Shown here in pieces: positions 22,115-34,440 of a DNA stretch of 64,000 bases. The position numbers were made by a program, and so were the translations under genes. The notes beneath the pieces were generated by a model. The model did not search any database. It was not told the DNA's origin and saw only the letters and a list, made by a program, of their open reading frames with translations. Position 1 is the first letter of the stretch, and each line of letters begins with the position of its first letter. Source of the DNA: Neopestalotiopsis rosae (taxonomy: Eukaryota; Ascomycota; Sordariomycetes; Amphisphaeriales; Sporocadaceae). The DNA is taken from positions 1-64,000 of the forward strand of contig JALGAS010000011.1 in the NCBI GenBank assembly GCA_023078685.1. The letters are read 5' to 3'.

Positions 22115-22525
22115 ATTTCAATGTATAGTGCAAACAATTTTGTATCCCGGGACAAGCGGAATTCTTCTTCTGATGAGATGCCCCATGGCCTATTTATCTG
22201 GTGGTAGTGCTTGTCACACAACGTACTAAGTGAAATTGAGATTAGGCACCCGGGGCCGCTGTAAGAAGAGCTGCCTGGAGCGTGTACTAGCCGATCTAAC
22301 GAACTACATAGGCCCCTGTTTTGACCGTTAGGCAGCCTCGGGTGCCTAGCTCCTAGACGCCCTTTAGTGCACATGCTTTCTCATGACGCAATTGCAAATA
22401 AATTATGTTTCCAAGAACTCGGATTGCCCAAATGGTGGTTCTTTTTCCGAATGCCCGTGTTGTGATTCTGTAGAACATAGAAGGTCTCTCTTATTCAATT
22501 TTTCCAAAGATCAGATCGACCTTCC
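22115..22525. other. Intergenic region
   Basis: 411 bp upstream of the F-box gene. Contains short T-rich tracts only; no believable ORF, RNA or repeat. Confidence 0.5.
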
Positions 22526-22846
22526 TTATGGCATCCCAGCGAGGTCATGTGCTGAAGTAGCAATTTCACTATAGAGGCTGGCAGCCTGCTGCAGATATGA
22601 ACTAGTGAGATCCACTTCGACCATGGTGCCCTCAATAATGTTAGAGGCTGTTGTTTTACTAATTCGAGGGTCGAAATGAACGGTGGTACCATTCACAGAT
22701 GTGTATGTTACGTCGTAAGTCGTGACTTCACACAGGAGAGCAATGATCGTACCACCATGCTTCGCTCCGGTTATTTCTGGATCTCCAATCAGGTTGTATA
22801 CACTACGTGTGGCCGTAGAAATAGTGTTATTCCGCGGAGAATACAT
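22526..22846 (-). pseudogene. Fragment of a fungal multi-pass membrane protein
   Basis: A 106-residue ORF starting MYSPRNNTISTATRSVYN, with an extracellular-type Asn/Ser/Thr-rich composition, several N-glycosylation sequons and one Cys in the context LLCEVTTYDVTYTSVNGT. It resembles a segment of the lumenal domain of the fungal membrane-protein family present intact at 49839-51876 (compare WSCRTWNATFRGTF there). The transmembrane segments on both sides are missing and the downstream DNA is AT-rich. I take it to be a broken paralogue. No function is claimed. Confidence 0.5.
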
Positions 22847-23062
22847 TATTTTTTACGTATTACCAATTTTAAATTTTTTATCTTTATATAGTTATAAATA
22901 TATAGATATAGATGAATTAAATTGCCAAAAATATTTTATGTAATAAATATCACATGTTTCACGTTTATGTCATATTAGCATATTTGTTTTATTTTTACGT
23001 ATGCAGCCTCGAATTTCCCTGCACAAGATACTATGAGTCGAAAGATAGATGACCCAGGAGAC

Positions 23063-26000
23063 CTACGATTCCGGAATGAAATGTGAACCCCCAGCGCAGC
23101 GATACCCTGTAGCCTGCTTGATCCAATCATATCCCATAGGACAAAGTCCTCTCGCCTTGAGATCCTTCTGTTTGGCCAGTTCTTCGGCTTGTTTGCGCTC
23201 CTCCTCCAAGAGTCTCTTGACAATATTCTCTCTATTAGCCTCAGATGCTGCATGCATTTCCTTTCGGAGCCGCTTGGTCTCTTGGATACGCTGTTGAGCG
23301 GCTTGGGCGTCCTTTTGAAGCTGTTCCCAAATCTCGTCACTCACACCGGCGTCGCGCTGGGCCTGACGGCCGTCGCGCACTGGAAGCTGCCGTTCCATCG
23401 ACTTTGGCACGTCATTGGAGTTGTCTGAAGGCGTACTTGGCTCCTCTTCCTTGATGGCAGACTCCGTCTTAGCTGATGTGTTTCTGGCTATAAGATGACT
23501 GGTATCGGGTTGGGATCTATATGATGAATGAGTACCACGACTAGCTCGCGATGCCGGCTGGGCATCGCGCTTTGCTCGATCTTGCCACATGGCTTCGAGC
23601 TCCCAAATGACAACATCTTCTGTGAGAGTAAACTCTGTGGTAGTCCCGGGGCTTTTGGACTTGATGGTTGCTGTGAATATCTGCTTTGCTAGCGTTCTGA
23701 CGTCTCTGGCGCTAGCCCAACTTGATTGAGTAACCAACTTCGAGAACAATGCCATTAATTGCGCCTGGAATGATGATGTCGGCGCGAGGAGAACCGAGAA
23801 GTCGAATGATTTGTTCATATTCTTGTTTCTCAGACTTTTTTGCCGCTCGGAAAGTAGACTTCCCAGTAGCGCAATGCACTCGCCCTCTTTGAGGCTCCGG
23901 AAATAGACCGTCTCAGAAAATCGTGACGCGAGGCCTTGGTTGACAGTCATCAGTCGGTCGATATCGGAGTCATAGCCCGCCAGAATGATGATGAGCTTCT
24001 TGGAGTACTTGTCTTTGGTGACGGAGTCGACCAATTCATCAATCGCCTCCTGGGCAAAATGGCCCTCTGCCAATCGGTAGGCTTCATCGACGAAAAGGAC
24101 CTTCCCAAGTGCTTTATCAAGACACTGTCGTACTTTTGGTCCAGTCTGGCCAATGTACTGCGCAACAAGATCGCTGACAGAACATTCCACAACTTCTGCG
24201 TTAGCCAGAAAGCCCATGTCGTAAAAGACTTTACCCATCTTTTTGGCAGTGGTAGTTTTCCCCGTGCCTGGTGGACCTTTGAACAGGAAATTGAATGGTA
24301 TGCAGTCTTTTGGATCCTCACCCAAGCCCTTGAGTTCGCGGACGGTTTCCTGGTAGCCTTGAAGTTTGGCAATAATCTCTTCTGTGCCCACCGTTCCTTC
24401 AAAGAGCTTTGCAACGTTTGTCTCAGTCTTTTCAGCACGGTCGAAGTTTTCATCGAAGTCAATTGCCTCTAGAAGCGTGGAAGATTTCGTCTGGCCGGAA
24501 GAGTACCGCTTCTGATGGCGCGCTTTCGTGTCATTTAGAATGATATCAATCTCGCCAGCGTTTCCAAAGTTCGGGCGATTCCGCGCGCGGTCGAGCATCT
24601 CCAGCGCGACTTTCTTTGCTTCCCCTGTCGCCACGAAACCACTTTGCTTGAGCTTCATTTCGAGAATCTGTTCCAGCTGGGCCTGACTGAAATCTCCAAA
24701 GTGGAAAGCCGTTGACATGGGAAAACGGCGACTGAGACCTGGATTGATATTTTGGAACATGTCCTCCATTGGATCTTTGTACCCAAGCAGCAAAACACAT
24801 CTGTCATCGCCTGGTACGGATTGCACTTCTGCCACGATCGTATCGATGACGGCAGTTTTAAAAGGGTCATTCTGTGCACCAGGTCCAGTGGAACCACCGT
24901 ACAGGCCATATGCTTCATCAATGACAAGTACCTTTCCAACTGTGGATGCAAGAATACCCCTGGTCTGTTTTTCGGACCCACCAATAACGGCGCCGACGAA
25001 ATCGGAGGGGTTCTTGACCACTACTTCGCCGTTGGACAAGAGTCCAAGATCCACCAGTATCGCGCCATACAGCTTTGCCACTGTTGTTTTACCGGTGCCC
25101 GGATTTCCCAGAAAGACTTTGTTGAGGGTGTACTCCACCAACGGCTCTTCCGCTAGTTCACGCTCATAATTGACTTGAATACTGTCAAGCAGAACCTTGA
25201 CCGTCTCCTTGACTGACTCAAGTCCAATCATTTGACTCAACTTCTTCCAGCCTGTGGAGTTCGACAAAGCTTCTGATGGAGCCGGACCGATGAGATCTTC
25301 TTTGGTGAAGAGAAAGTCATCTGGCTTGAGTTTCTTACGTCGTGCCTTGGAGATTCGTGTAGCTTGGCGTCTGGCGATTTGGTCGAGGACATTCTCGACG
25401 GTTCTGGCGTTTCCAAATCCTTCATGACCGCGACCGCGCCCAATCCTCCTGGCGACTATGCGTCCGTAAAGTCCCGAAATGCCTTCTTCGCATTGCATTG
25501 CACCGCTCCAACATTTGCGGATTTTATGGTCCAGAATCTTGAGAAGTTCTTCGTCGGTATAGTCAACAAATTCCATGTCGATCGGGAAACGGCTAGGGAT
25601 ACCGGGATTGTGAGCATAGAAGGTCTCCATCTGCTTCTTGTATCCGGCGAGCAAAAAGACAATCTTTCCCATCAGATTTTCAACCTCTGCAAGCAGGTAG
25701 TCCAGAACAGCACCGCCGCCAGGGCTGTTACCAGACGTCAGCTGGTATGCTTCGTCAATGAATATGACACCGCCTCCTTTCTCAAGCATCGTGTCTACCA
25801 TGTTTTGGCATCCGGTGACTCCCATGTTCGAAAGCTTAGATCCGCTGGTTTCCTCAAACATTGAACCTGGTATGACACCTGAAGTTGCAAGAAACTCAGC
25901 GTACAGTCTTGCGACAGTCGTTTTGCCTACATGCCGTGGTTGGTCAGCTAAGTACTGCTGGGAAGAGATTTCTTGTATTTGGTAATCATTCTTAGACCTA

Positions 26001-29000
26001 TAGTAGCTTACCTGTGCCTGGATTACCAAGAAACGAACAGCCGTATCTTTGTTTTGAGACTTCGACGTTTTGCCGGATCTATACAACTCCCAGTCAGTAC
26101 TCGCCGCGCATATTGAACATACACTGAGGAGGCAAGCGTCTCCGTATTTGCAAATATAGTAAACATAGCTGTTTCTCTCGTCTCTTTTTTTGCTTAAGCT
26201 GAAAAGCGATAATAATAATATGAATACATAATGAAAAGGGAGAAGAAAACTGGAAAGGAAAACTGGAAAAGAAAACTGGAAAGGAAAACTGGAAAGGAAA
26301 ACTGGAAAGGAAAACTGGAAAGGAAAACTGGAAAAGAAAACTGGAAAGGAAGAAAAACAGGGTAATATAGCAATCAGGTACACAAATACTTTTGGTGATT
26401 CATTTCATATATGTTTTCACGTACCTTTGTATCAACCGTTGCTTTAATTTCCAAGAACTTTAGTTTGACGTTCTCGAGACCAATCATCCCGATAAGTTCA
26501 TCCAGAGGTTTACTCGTGGCGCCTTCAGACTGTTTGAGGTAGTCCCATTGCTCCTGAGCACTGTCTAGGATGTCGACAACATCATTGGAAGATGTTTCTT
26601 TGGATTTCTCATTCTTCTGTTGAGAGTGCAATCTTTTCTCGGTCTCTGCTGCTGATAGATCACGCGCATGTTTTGCCACTTTCATGGCCTGGTGACGTTT
26701 GACTGTCTCCTTGAGAGATGCCAATTCTTGCCGTTGTTGAGCAAGCTGGGCTTTCTGTGTTTCGTCTTCTGCGGCATACTTCATAGTACGTCGCTCATGG
26801 TCAATCTCGTCCTGTATTTCTTGAAGATCCTTTGCGTAGGCGGCTTGCCGTGCAGCTCGCCGTCGTTCTAGGTCAAGATCACGCTTCACTCGCCTCTCGG
26901 TTTCTCGATCTTCATCGATGCACTTGTGGCACGTTGATTTGGACTTGAAGCACGGTATACGGGTCTCATGCTGCCTGTCGCATGTCTTCTTGACCCTCTC
27001 GGTGCATTCAATTTTGGTGTGATCAACCACCGGGTGACAACGCCGCTTGCATGAATGCAATTCGCAGGATAGTTTTACACCACTATAGATCATAATCAGC
27101 CCTACGCTTCGGAAAGTCTCTTGCAAGGGATAGTCACCATGGCTCTGCACATCCGCCATCCGGACAGTGCATCCGAAAGTCTGCTGGCGTGCTCAATGTT
27201 GCTTCTGTTTCTGGATGATTCTCGCACTTGACTGGAAATCCATGGTACACATGCTCTCGTTCTGTCAGAATCTGGAAGAAGGGTTTCCAAGTAGTGGAAC
27301 CCTTCTTGCTGCCCAGAAATGTATGCATATTGCCGATCATGATAAGGCAATTTCTTGCTCTTGTGATCATGACATTCAAGCGCTCCGGGGCCGACATGAA
27401 CCCAATCTCGTTCTGAGGATTGCTTCGAGTGAGGGATATGATTGTGATATCACTCTCTTCGCCTTGATAGTTATCTACAATAATCAGCTCTGCACCCCCA
27501 ACGGTTCTTCATCTAAGACAACTCACCAATTGTTGAGAGACGGAGGGGGCGTTTTTCGAGTCTAGACACCGTCGGCGTAAGCATACCGGCCTGCAACAAG
27601 GGTGCTGAGTCAAGATCATTGAGAATGGGATCATTGTCTTGCTTCAATATCTCGCGCAAAAGCCGAAGTTGGCCCAGGTATGGAGTGAGAACTACCATCT
27701 TGTCCGTACCGTAGCCTTGTTGAGCAAGGTATCTTACTATGCCGAGCACCATTTGGGCCTCAAATTCATTTTGCCGGCTAGAGCTTGCTTTGGGGTCCCG
27801 CCGATCACTGAGAGCAGAGCTTGCCGTCTCCGTCTGATCGTGGTCAATGAAAATGACTCTGTCCTGTAAGCCTTTAATCAATGGGCGCTTGGACGTTTTT
27901 GATCCATCCATAAGACTTGGGTATGTAAGCGCACGAGGTAGGCACGATATTTCTGGATGCATCCGATGCTGTTTGGATAGAGTTGTGTACTCATGTCCTT
28001 GGAGGATCATTCGCTCGAACATGGACATGTTGAGGTTGTAGCCGTCGCCTTTTTCGACAGTCAAGGCATAGTTGTCCACCTTTGGTCGAAGTTGTTTGTG
28101 ATCGCCTATCAAGATCAATTGATTGACCGATGGTGCCAAAGCCGTCAAGATGTGTGCCTCCCGGATTTCACCAGCTTCTTCGACGATCACTACATCTGGT
28201 TCAGCGGCTCGGATAACGTCATTGTACATGGCTGCGGCCGTGGTTGTGCAACCAATAAGTCGACGAGAGCTCAGAATACTGACATTCCTTGAGTTATGCA
28301 TGGCATCCAAACGCTCCTGTGTGGTATTGAACAAATGCGCAACGTGTTCAACTGCGTCAGCATGCTCCTCAATGATCTCATGCATCCACTTGCCGTGGAT
28401 GACTTTCCGACTTGGTGGCTCCATGTCCCATACCTCCTCGCAATCTTTCGGCACATTCTTGACGAAGCTACCGGGGTTTTGGCCCGCCAGCCATCGCGAG
28501 AAGAGGTAATTCGACTGGACGTCTTTCCCTTTCTTGCCAACCCGCTTCCAACTCTGCTCTTCTCGGGGAACCTGGAACGCTTGATGAAATTTTGTGTAGT
28601 CTTCAGAAAACTCTAGATACTCCATCAACATGTCGAAGGAAACTGCAAAGCTCTGGTAGGTGTTGAATTTCTCCTTCAGAATTTCGTCCAATCCGGCCCT
28701 TTGAGTTTTGAGATCATCCATGATATGCCATGAATCTTTTGAGCGCCGATAGACGTCTTTCTGCTGGGACAGAAGCAGAGGCGCAGTACGATCCGTGGAC
28801 TTGGACCCCAGTCTGACCATCTCATCAGCTGGAATCCCAACGTCCAGTAAGTCTTCTAGAAATTGATCCAGGGCATGATTTGTGTAGCTTATGACGAGGA
28901 TGCGGACATTCGAATGGTCAAACATGGCTTTTGCTACCCATGAGCCCACGAATGATTTTCCAGTGCCTGTGCATCAGGTCAGTCCAGCGGCACCAATTTG

Positions 29001-30547
29001 TAAGGGAGCAATGAAGGCGACTAACCTGGTGGCCCTTGGATCCGTGATACGCTTTGGGTGATGGCAGACACAAACGAATTGATCTGAGATTGGTCTACTT
29101 GGACCTTTTTGGAACCGATCTTTATGACGCAGCCGTCACTTCCCATAGACCGAAGCTCAGAAATCATACTCTGGAGTCGAGGGGCAACAGAAACCTCATT
29201 TTGCATATGTCGTGCTGACGGACAAATGAGCGCGTCTCCCAGAGGCAATTCGCGCAGTGCTTTCAGGCCCTCAAGTACTGGTTCATGCGCAAATACTGGG
29301 GTATCAACAACAACAAAATCAACCTTTTTGGGAGTCCTCAACGTCTGAAGGGCAGTCTTCAAGCTATGGCTATCGGTGAACTGGAGGCAAACACGTGGCT
29401 CATCAGTGCACATCAACTCCACTTCTCTCTGGAGGAAGGCAAATCCCAAGATTCGATCGTCGCAGATGAACGCACCAAATGAGAGGTGTTTCAAGTAGTG
29501 CTTGTTGTCCATCAAGAACTGCCTCCGATGAGCCGGGTGTACCTTGAGCAAGTCCTCAATACCTCTTCCACAGAACAAAGTCAAAGAGACCTTTTTGCCA
29601 CGACGCTCGTTGCCGCAGTCGATTCCAGCGAGACGCAGTGCTTCGAGTTTGAGAGTGCGGCGGCGCCCATTCTTCTTCTCTGTAGCAGCTTGTAGGTCAT
29701 GTCGAATCTCGGCGAGCATGTCTTCTCTCATCAAACGAAACTGATTCTCGAGGTGAACGTTTGCGACATTGGAGCTCTCGGAGTCAAAGACCTCATCTAG
29801 GCGAAGATAGTACGGCTTCTGAGTGGACAGGAGCTCGTCTGAGGTTGGATAGATTGCAATCTTTCGGAAGTCGGCAAAGTCGTTGTCGTGTCTTCCTCCG
29901 GCGCAATACTCCAGAGAGTTTGAGTCTCCTTGAGATCTGATGTCAACGACGTTCTGAAGTTTGTAAGCCAGATCACGGAGTCCATGTGATTCCGCCTTCT
30001 GAAGTCTGCCCGAGGAGAGAACGAGTTGCACATCCGCACATAGGTCAGGACCTTGATCCGTAGTGTTGGACACAATCTCAAGAGCAATCCAAGCAAACGG
30101 CTCTAGCCATTGTTCCTCAAGCACTTTGTAGTCATTGACCAGTGCTTTCCAAACCGTAGGAGGATCGACGATTGACAACAGCATCTGCCATAGAAACTGG
30201 CCTGCACACAAGGTTCTGATCGACGGCTGAGACAGATACTGAACGAGTCCCAAAGTATTCTCTTTGAGGAAGGAGAGGGATAGATCAGCCCGAACACTGG
30301 CTTGTACTGCAGTCAATCCATGCTTGCTGGCCAGAATTTGCTCGATACACGTGGTCGGATTCTCCTGGCTTCGAACAGCTTCCAGGAACAATTTTGCTGA
30401 ACCAGAATCTGTGATGCTTCTTTTACCATTCAGTATGGCCTTGAATACCTTGGTCAATCGAATTGTACGACTGTTGTCTCGAGTCTCGGTCGTGGTTCCT
30501 GTTGGATCCATCGTGAGTTGCGTTGAATAGTGATCAATTGTGGGCAT
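23063..30547 (-). CDS. Giant SF1 helicase - Cys-rich - triple AAA ATPase protein
   Basis: Six exons: 29026-30547, 27526-28966, 27138-27473, 26425-27082, 26012-26078 and 23063-25926. They sum to exactly 2296 codons (2295 residues). The N-terminal 500 residues are family-specific. A Upf1-like superfamily 1 helicase follows: Walker A GPPGTGKS split by intron 1 (about 505-512), EEAG (about 770), and DNYQGEESD plus SAPERLNVMITRAR in exons 2-3. Next is a Cys/His-rich, NFX1-like region (about 1085-1150), a long charged coiled coil, and three CbbX/SpoVK-type AAA modules, each with GNPGTGKT or GPPGTGKT and IDEAY/VDEAY (Walker A near 1340, 1615 and 1895). The C-terminus ends CPMGYDWIKQATGYRCAGG, a conserved tail. 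The helicase resembles ZNFX1/Hrr1-type RNA helicases, so an RNA-surveillance or silencing role is possible; that is inference. Introns are 59, 52, 55, 346 and 85 bp. Confidence 0.88.
26245..26348. repeat. 13-bp minisatellite inside intron 4 of the helicase-AAA gene
   Basis: Eight head-to-tail copies of gaaaactggaaa(g/a). They lie wholly within the 346-bp intron 26079-26424, which is four to six times longer than the other introns of this gene. The unit length is not a multiple of three, in line with a non-coding position. On the transcribed strand the array is pyrimidine-rich (TTTTCC-type). Confidence 0.9.
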
Positions 30548-31318
30548 GAGAACAACTATTGGTCATGTTAGACCAGGAAAATATCCCCTCTGACATACTT
30601 CGCCATTATCTAGAAGGGGGAAAAGAGAAAAAAGAGAAAAGAAGAAAGGAAAAAGAAAAGATAAGAAAAAGAAAAAAAAGAAAAAAAAGGAAAAAAGGAA
30701 AAGAGGAAAAAGAAAAAGCAAATAGTAGTACTGGTAATTTAGGCTCTATTGGGCTTTGGCTACGAAGTACAAGATAGTACTTCCACGGTCCATCATTGGC
30801 TATTTGGAGCAGTTGGGCAGCCTGCATATTGGAGGCCGGACAGAATGATATCGCTATAAATGCAGGAGGCCTACCGTTCGGCGATGGTCTAGAACGCCAA
30901 GATCATACCGAAAGCAGAGAAATAAGACCACAAACAAGATAATGCAGTATTTTCAGAGAGTGAAGAGAGCCAAAGAAGCCAATTAAGACATCCAAACCCA
31001 AAGAAAACGCTTTTTACCCCTCCTTCCGGCAGATGCGACGTCCCTCTGCCCAACCTTGCATAGGCCAGTCCGATGTATGATGGGTTCCCCTTATCAGGAG
31101 AACACAGGGCAAAATAGAAGCGAACAACAATCAGGCCACAAGCATAGGCGAATCATCAATATCACAGTCTCTCCGTATAAACTTTCCCACCACTATCTGC
31201 AACGGGTATTCGTAATATCTGTCAGACCAATTTCTTCTAATTCCGTTTAGTAACTCGAACGGATTCTTCCCAATTTTCGTTGCATCTACATACCCGTGCA
31301 CCGATTTTCCCACAGACC
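30548..31318. promoter_or_regulatory. Shared upstream region of a divergent gene pair
   Basis: 771 bp between the ATG of the helicase-AAA gene (minus) and the ATG at 31319 (plus), so it must hold both promoters. It contains a strongly asymmetric purine tract (about 30615-30722, A/G only with few breaks) near the helicase side. I see no ORF worth calling. Co-regulation of the two genes is a suggestion from the arrangement only. Confidence 0.55.
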
Positions 31319-32798
31319 ATGTATTACGCAGCTCAGCAATACCCTCGTAGGGGACGGGGCAACTGGCGCGGATCTCGGCGAGGCACATTTGGAACGTTCG
31401 GCCGCCCTGAGCCACAAGGACAGCCGGAGCTGCCTGAACTACCATTGGGCCCCTTGATCGACAAGTACAAAGCCCAGGGGTTCTCAACAGAGCTTGAGCA
31501 TTGTGAAAGTACCACTCGCATCACCGACTGCAGTGTTGTTGCGTCTTGGAACTGGACAAATGCGCGAGCCCCCGAAATGCTCATTCCAGGCAAGTCCTTG
31601 AGGAACGCATATTCTCTTGCAAGCAACTAATTGTGATGACTCAGGCATGCCACCCGAGTGGTCGCCACCGCCGCGGGCCCAGCGATTGCCTACAGACAGC
31701 GGCGAGTACCTGCGTGACCGAAACGCCGCCAGATACCCAGCGCACCCAATCGAACCTGCCATCATCGCCAGCATGCAGGAGTCTCCTCAGGTATGCGGAA
31801 GCAACGTGGTCGACATTGTCGCCTGCAGCAGTACTCTTGGAAACCTTTTGCGCTTTGTTCATGGCGAAGAGAAACCGTTCCGAATGCTCGTCGAAAAAGT
31901 AGGCAACACGGTATTTCTCATTCGCCGCCAAAAGTCGCCGACCGAAATGATCACGGGTATTCAAGGGTATGGTCACACATTCCCTGAAGCATACACTAAG
32001 TGGGACCAAGACATCGTCTCATCAACGTCGCATCAGCGAGTCTTGCGATATACACTCGGTGGGCTTCAGTTCTTTGTCCGTTTTGAGGCAGACGGATATA
32101 TACCAGAAGCAACGAATGTGGTAGAAAAACATCAAACCCAGCGCCAGGCTCTTGAAGCATCTCAGGCTACCATTGAAATTTTGTTATCTTCCTTTAATGG
32201 TGTTGGTGTCAGCGAATCGCCGACTGCCGCCACTGACGATGTTGAAATAAAAATCAAACATGTGGGCAAAAAGATCCCTCATGATCTGCTCTTCGATCTC
32301 AAAACCAGAGCGGAGTGGAAGAAGGATCAAGACACGATGAGCCAAGAATTCCCGCGACTTTGGCTGACGCAGCTCCACAACTTCATCCTGGCGCATCACC
32401 AAAGTGGCGTTTTCCGGGATGTCAAGATACACAACGTTCGCGACAAAGTCCTGGAATGGGAAAATTCTCACTCCGATGACATCGCAAGATTTCTTTCCGT
32501 CATCCGTCGCATCAGGGAGACAGTTGAGCGGATCGAGGAGAGGAAGTTTGAGGTCTGTCACATGGAAGACCAATTAGGACTGCTTCAGTTTCGCTATCAG
32601 CTTCCCAATGCGGGCGATGCGCTATCCCCGGTGACCCGAGAAAGGTGGCTCTCGATGAATGAGAAAGATGACAGTGAGTCTTCCGATTCCGACGAGTCCA
32701 GCGTTGGTGCTGGCCCTTGGGACGATAGTATAGTGGACTACACAGCTTGCTCGACTGTTTGCGGGTATTGTGGGCAGTGTATCACGAAAGCACAATGA
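31319..32798 (+). CDS. Fungal RGG-start family protein (often mislabelled GGPP synthetase)
   Basis: Two exons, 31319-31589 and 31645-32798, giving 474 residues. The 55-bp intron has a GC-AG boundary (CAG/GCAAGT). The N-terminus is Arg/Gly-rich (YPRRGRGNWRGSRRG), as in RNA-binding tails. The core motifs TRITDCSVVASWNW, MPPEWSPP, DRNAARYPAHPIEPA, CSSTLGNLLRFV and GYGHTFPEAYTKWD place it in a fungus-specific family that databases often call geranylgeranyl pyrophosphate synthetase. It lacks the DDxxD motifs of that enzyme, so I do not accept the label. The C-terminus is acidic and ends in a Cys-rich CGYCGQC. It is divergent from the helicase-AAA gene. Function unknown; an RNA-linked role is only inferred from the RGG-like start. 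Confidence 0.7.
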
Positions 32799-33546
32799 GG
32801 GAGGTCTGCTTGAGTACTCTCGTATTTTTGATATGCCAGATATTATTCTCGTGAAGAAAGGGAGATGCATTTTATCTAAGTTTATTATTCCTACTATAAA
32901 CACTTTTGAGATGAATATTTTTGGAAGTAAAAAAGAAAGAAAACAAGAAATAGCGGAGGCTTGTGAATTTATTGATATACGAAATACTTAGACTTTTGCT
33001 TATGCGACCAGTTTCTTAAGTAAAGAGTTGAAGATGCTCTACTTCTGAGATAATAATGTGTGAATAAACAGACTTGATAATCTTTCTCGTGTGTCACCCA
33101 AGAGCTGCCACAGTGCACCAGCCACAAGTGGTGCATCAATGGCTTCGGCTACGTTTCCGACCAAGAGCGGGGAGTGTCTGGGAAACAGCTACGAGGTACT
33201 ATTTCTGGATTGATCGGACTGCCTGTAGCTATCGTATAAGGCCCGTCTAGCTGCTGCCTATCGGTGCCGTCTAGCACCATGACATGACGGGACTAGACCT
33301 TTTCGGTAACGAATTTGATGCTTTGATTGGCACTGAATTCGGCATGACCTGCCTGAATAGGTCGCCGAAGAGAAAGCTCCTTCGCCGGATTAGCGCATCG
33401 GAATTTAAAGCTGCCGGAATTCGGTATACGGCGTCAGCACACGGCTCAACGCATCGCAGATAAGCCTGAAAAACCCCGTAGAAGGTCACAACATCTGTAG
33501 ACATTCATGTATCAAAAAGTCAGTTATCACTTCTCAGGATTACGAC
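32799..33546. other. Intergenic region
   Basis: Downstream flank of the previous gene and promoter of the next. Short ORFs here have no recognisable domains or codon bias. No repeat or RNA gene seen. Confidence 0.5.
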
Positions 33547-34440
33547 ATGGCCACAGAACTGAAAACCCTGCTTACACCAGAGCTTTTCAAGTATATGGTG
33601 GACCAATGGATTCCCTTCTCCAAGAGCGAGCCTATAGACTTCGGCAAGGCCATTGATACCATTTGGTTCGAGCGCGAGGTCGATCTTTCGATCCTCAAGC
33701 GCAAACTGTGGCCAGCTCTCAAGGCCTTGAGTCTTGTCGGCCTCGACAACATTCCTGATTTCTTGAGCTTTCTTCCCCCGCCCGAAGACGCAGAGTTCCC
33801 CGTTCACGCCCTGGGTCTCCTTCTGATCGTCGACCAGGGCCCGCGCGCCCTGTTTGAGGGCGTCGATGTGCGGTGGACGTACGCCCACTTTGGCGAGTTC
33901 TCCACCGCCTACCTCGGACAGCTGGCGGAGCGCGTTCCGGCCGACGCGCATCCGGCGTCGTGGGCCCGCTGGCGGGACACGGTCTCGCTGGACTACTTTG
34001 TCTTCGTGCGCTTGTGGTTTGGCGCGCCCCTGTGGCACCACGAGAAGATGGCTGAGAAGGGCGTCGCGTTCACGGACGAGACGAGGCAGCTGGTCGAGCA
34101 CACGTTCAAGACACGCGATCCGTACCGCGACGAGCCCGACAAGCGGTGGCACCTCTTTGGCTTTCCAAATATGTTGAAGGAGCGTGGTCCCAAGAGCCCC
34201 TGTGACATCACGCGGGGCACGTTCTGGATCTCGTGCCTCATGGATGTGCACAAGCCGCCGCTGGACTTGTATGGGAGGTACCCGTGGCAGAACTATGCGT
34301 ACGGACGTGAGGATACGCCGGAGGAGGCCAAATGGTTGGAGGCGTCTGAAATATTCGTGCCTGACCCTAAGATAAGTGGTCGGGTCAGATCGGATGTTGA
34401 GGCTGGTATTTGGACGCCGCTAGGTGATGCGGATCACTGA
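33547..34440 (+). CDS. DUF924-like protein
   Basis: A single-exon ORF of 297 residues. Two segments fit the DUF924 family: ALGLLLIVDQGPRALF at about 87-102 (family pattern LxxIxLLDQFPRNxF) and GRYPWQNYAYGREDTPEEAKWL near 248-269 (family pattern GRFPHRNxxLGRxSTPEE). Trp-rich helices lie between, including RLWFGAPLWHHEKM. The family is mostly bacterial and its biochemistry is not established. The gene is richer in G and C than its neighbours, especially at third positions (33820-34250). No signal peptide or membrane segment is present, so it is likely cytosolic. Confidence 0.65.
   Translation: MATELKTLLTPELFKYMVDQWIPFSKSEPIDFGKAIDTIWFEREVDLSILKRKLWPALKALSLVGLDNIPDFLSFLPPPEDAEFPVHALGLLLIVDQGPRALFEGVDVRWTYAHFGEFSTAYLGQLAERVPADAHPASWARWRDTVSLDYFVFVRLWFGAPLWHHEKMAEKGVAFTDETRQLVEHTFKTRDPYRDEPDKRWHLFGFPNMLKERGPKSPCDITRGTFWISCLMDVHKPPLDLYGRYPWQNYAYGREDTPEEAKWLEASEIFVPDPKISGRVRSDVEAGIWTPLGDADH

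Noticed and set aside
26245..26348. CRISPR-like array
   Set aside because: Units are 13 bp and directly joined with no spacers, and the organism is a eukaryote; it is an intronic minisatellite.
31319..32798. Geranylgeranyl pyrophosphate synthase
   Set aside because: The Asp-rich DDxxD motifs of prenyl synthases are absent; the name circulates for this family but is not supported by the sequence.
33800..34260. Overlapping Arg-rich ORFs in other frames of the DUF924-like gene
   Set aside because: They come from its high third-position G+C and have no independent support.
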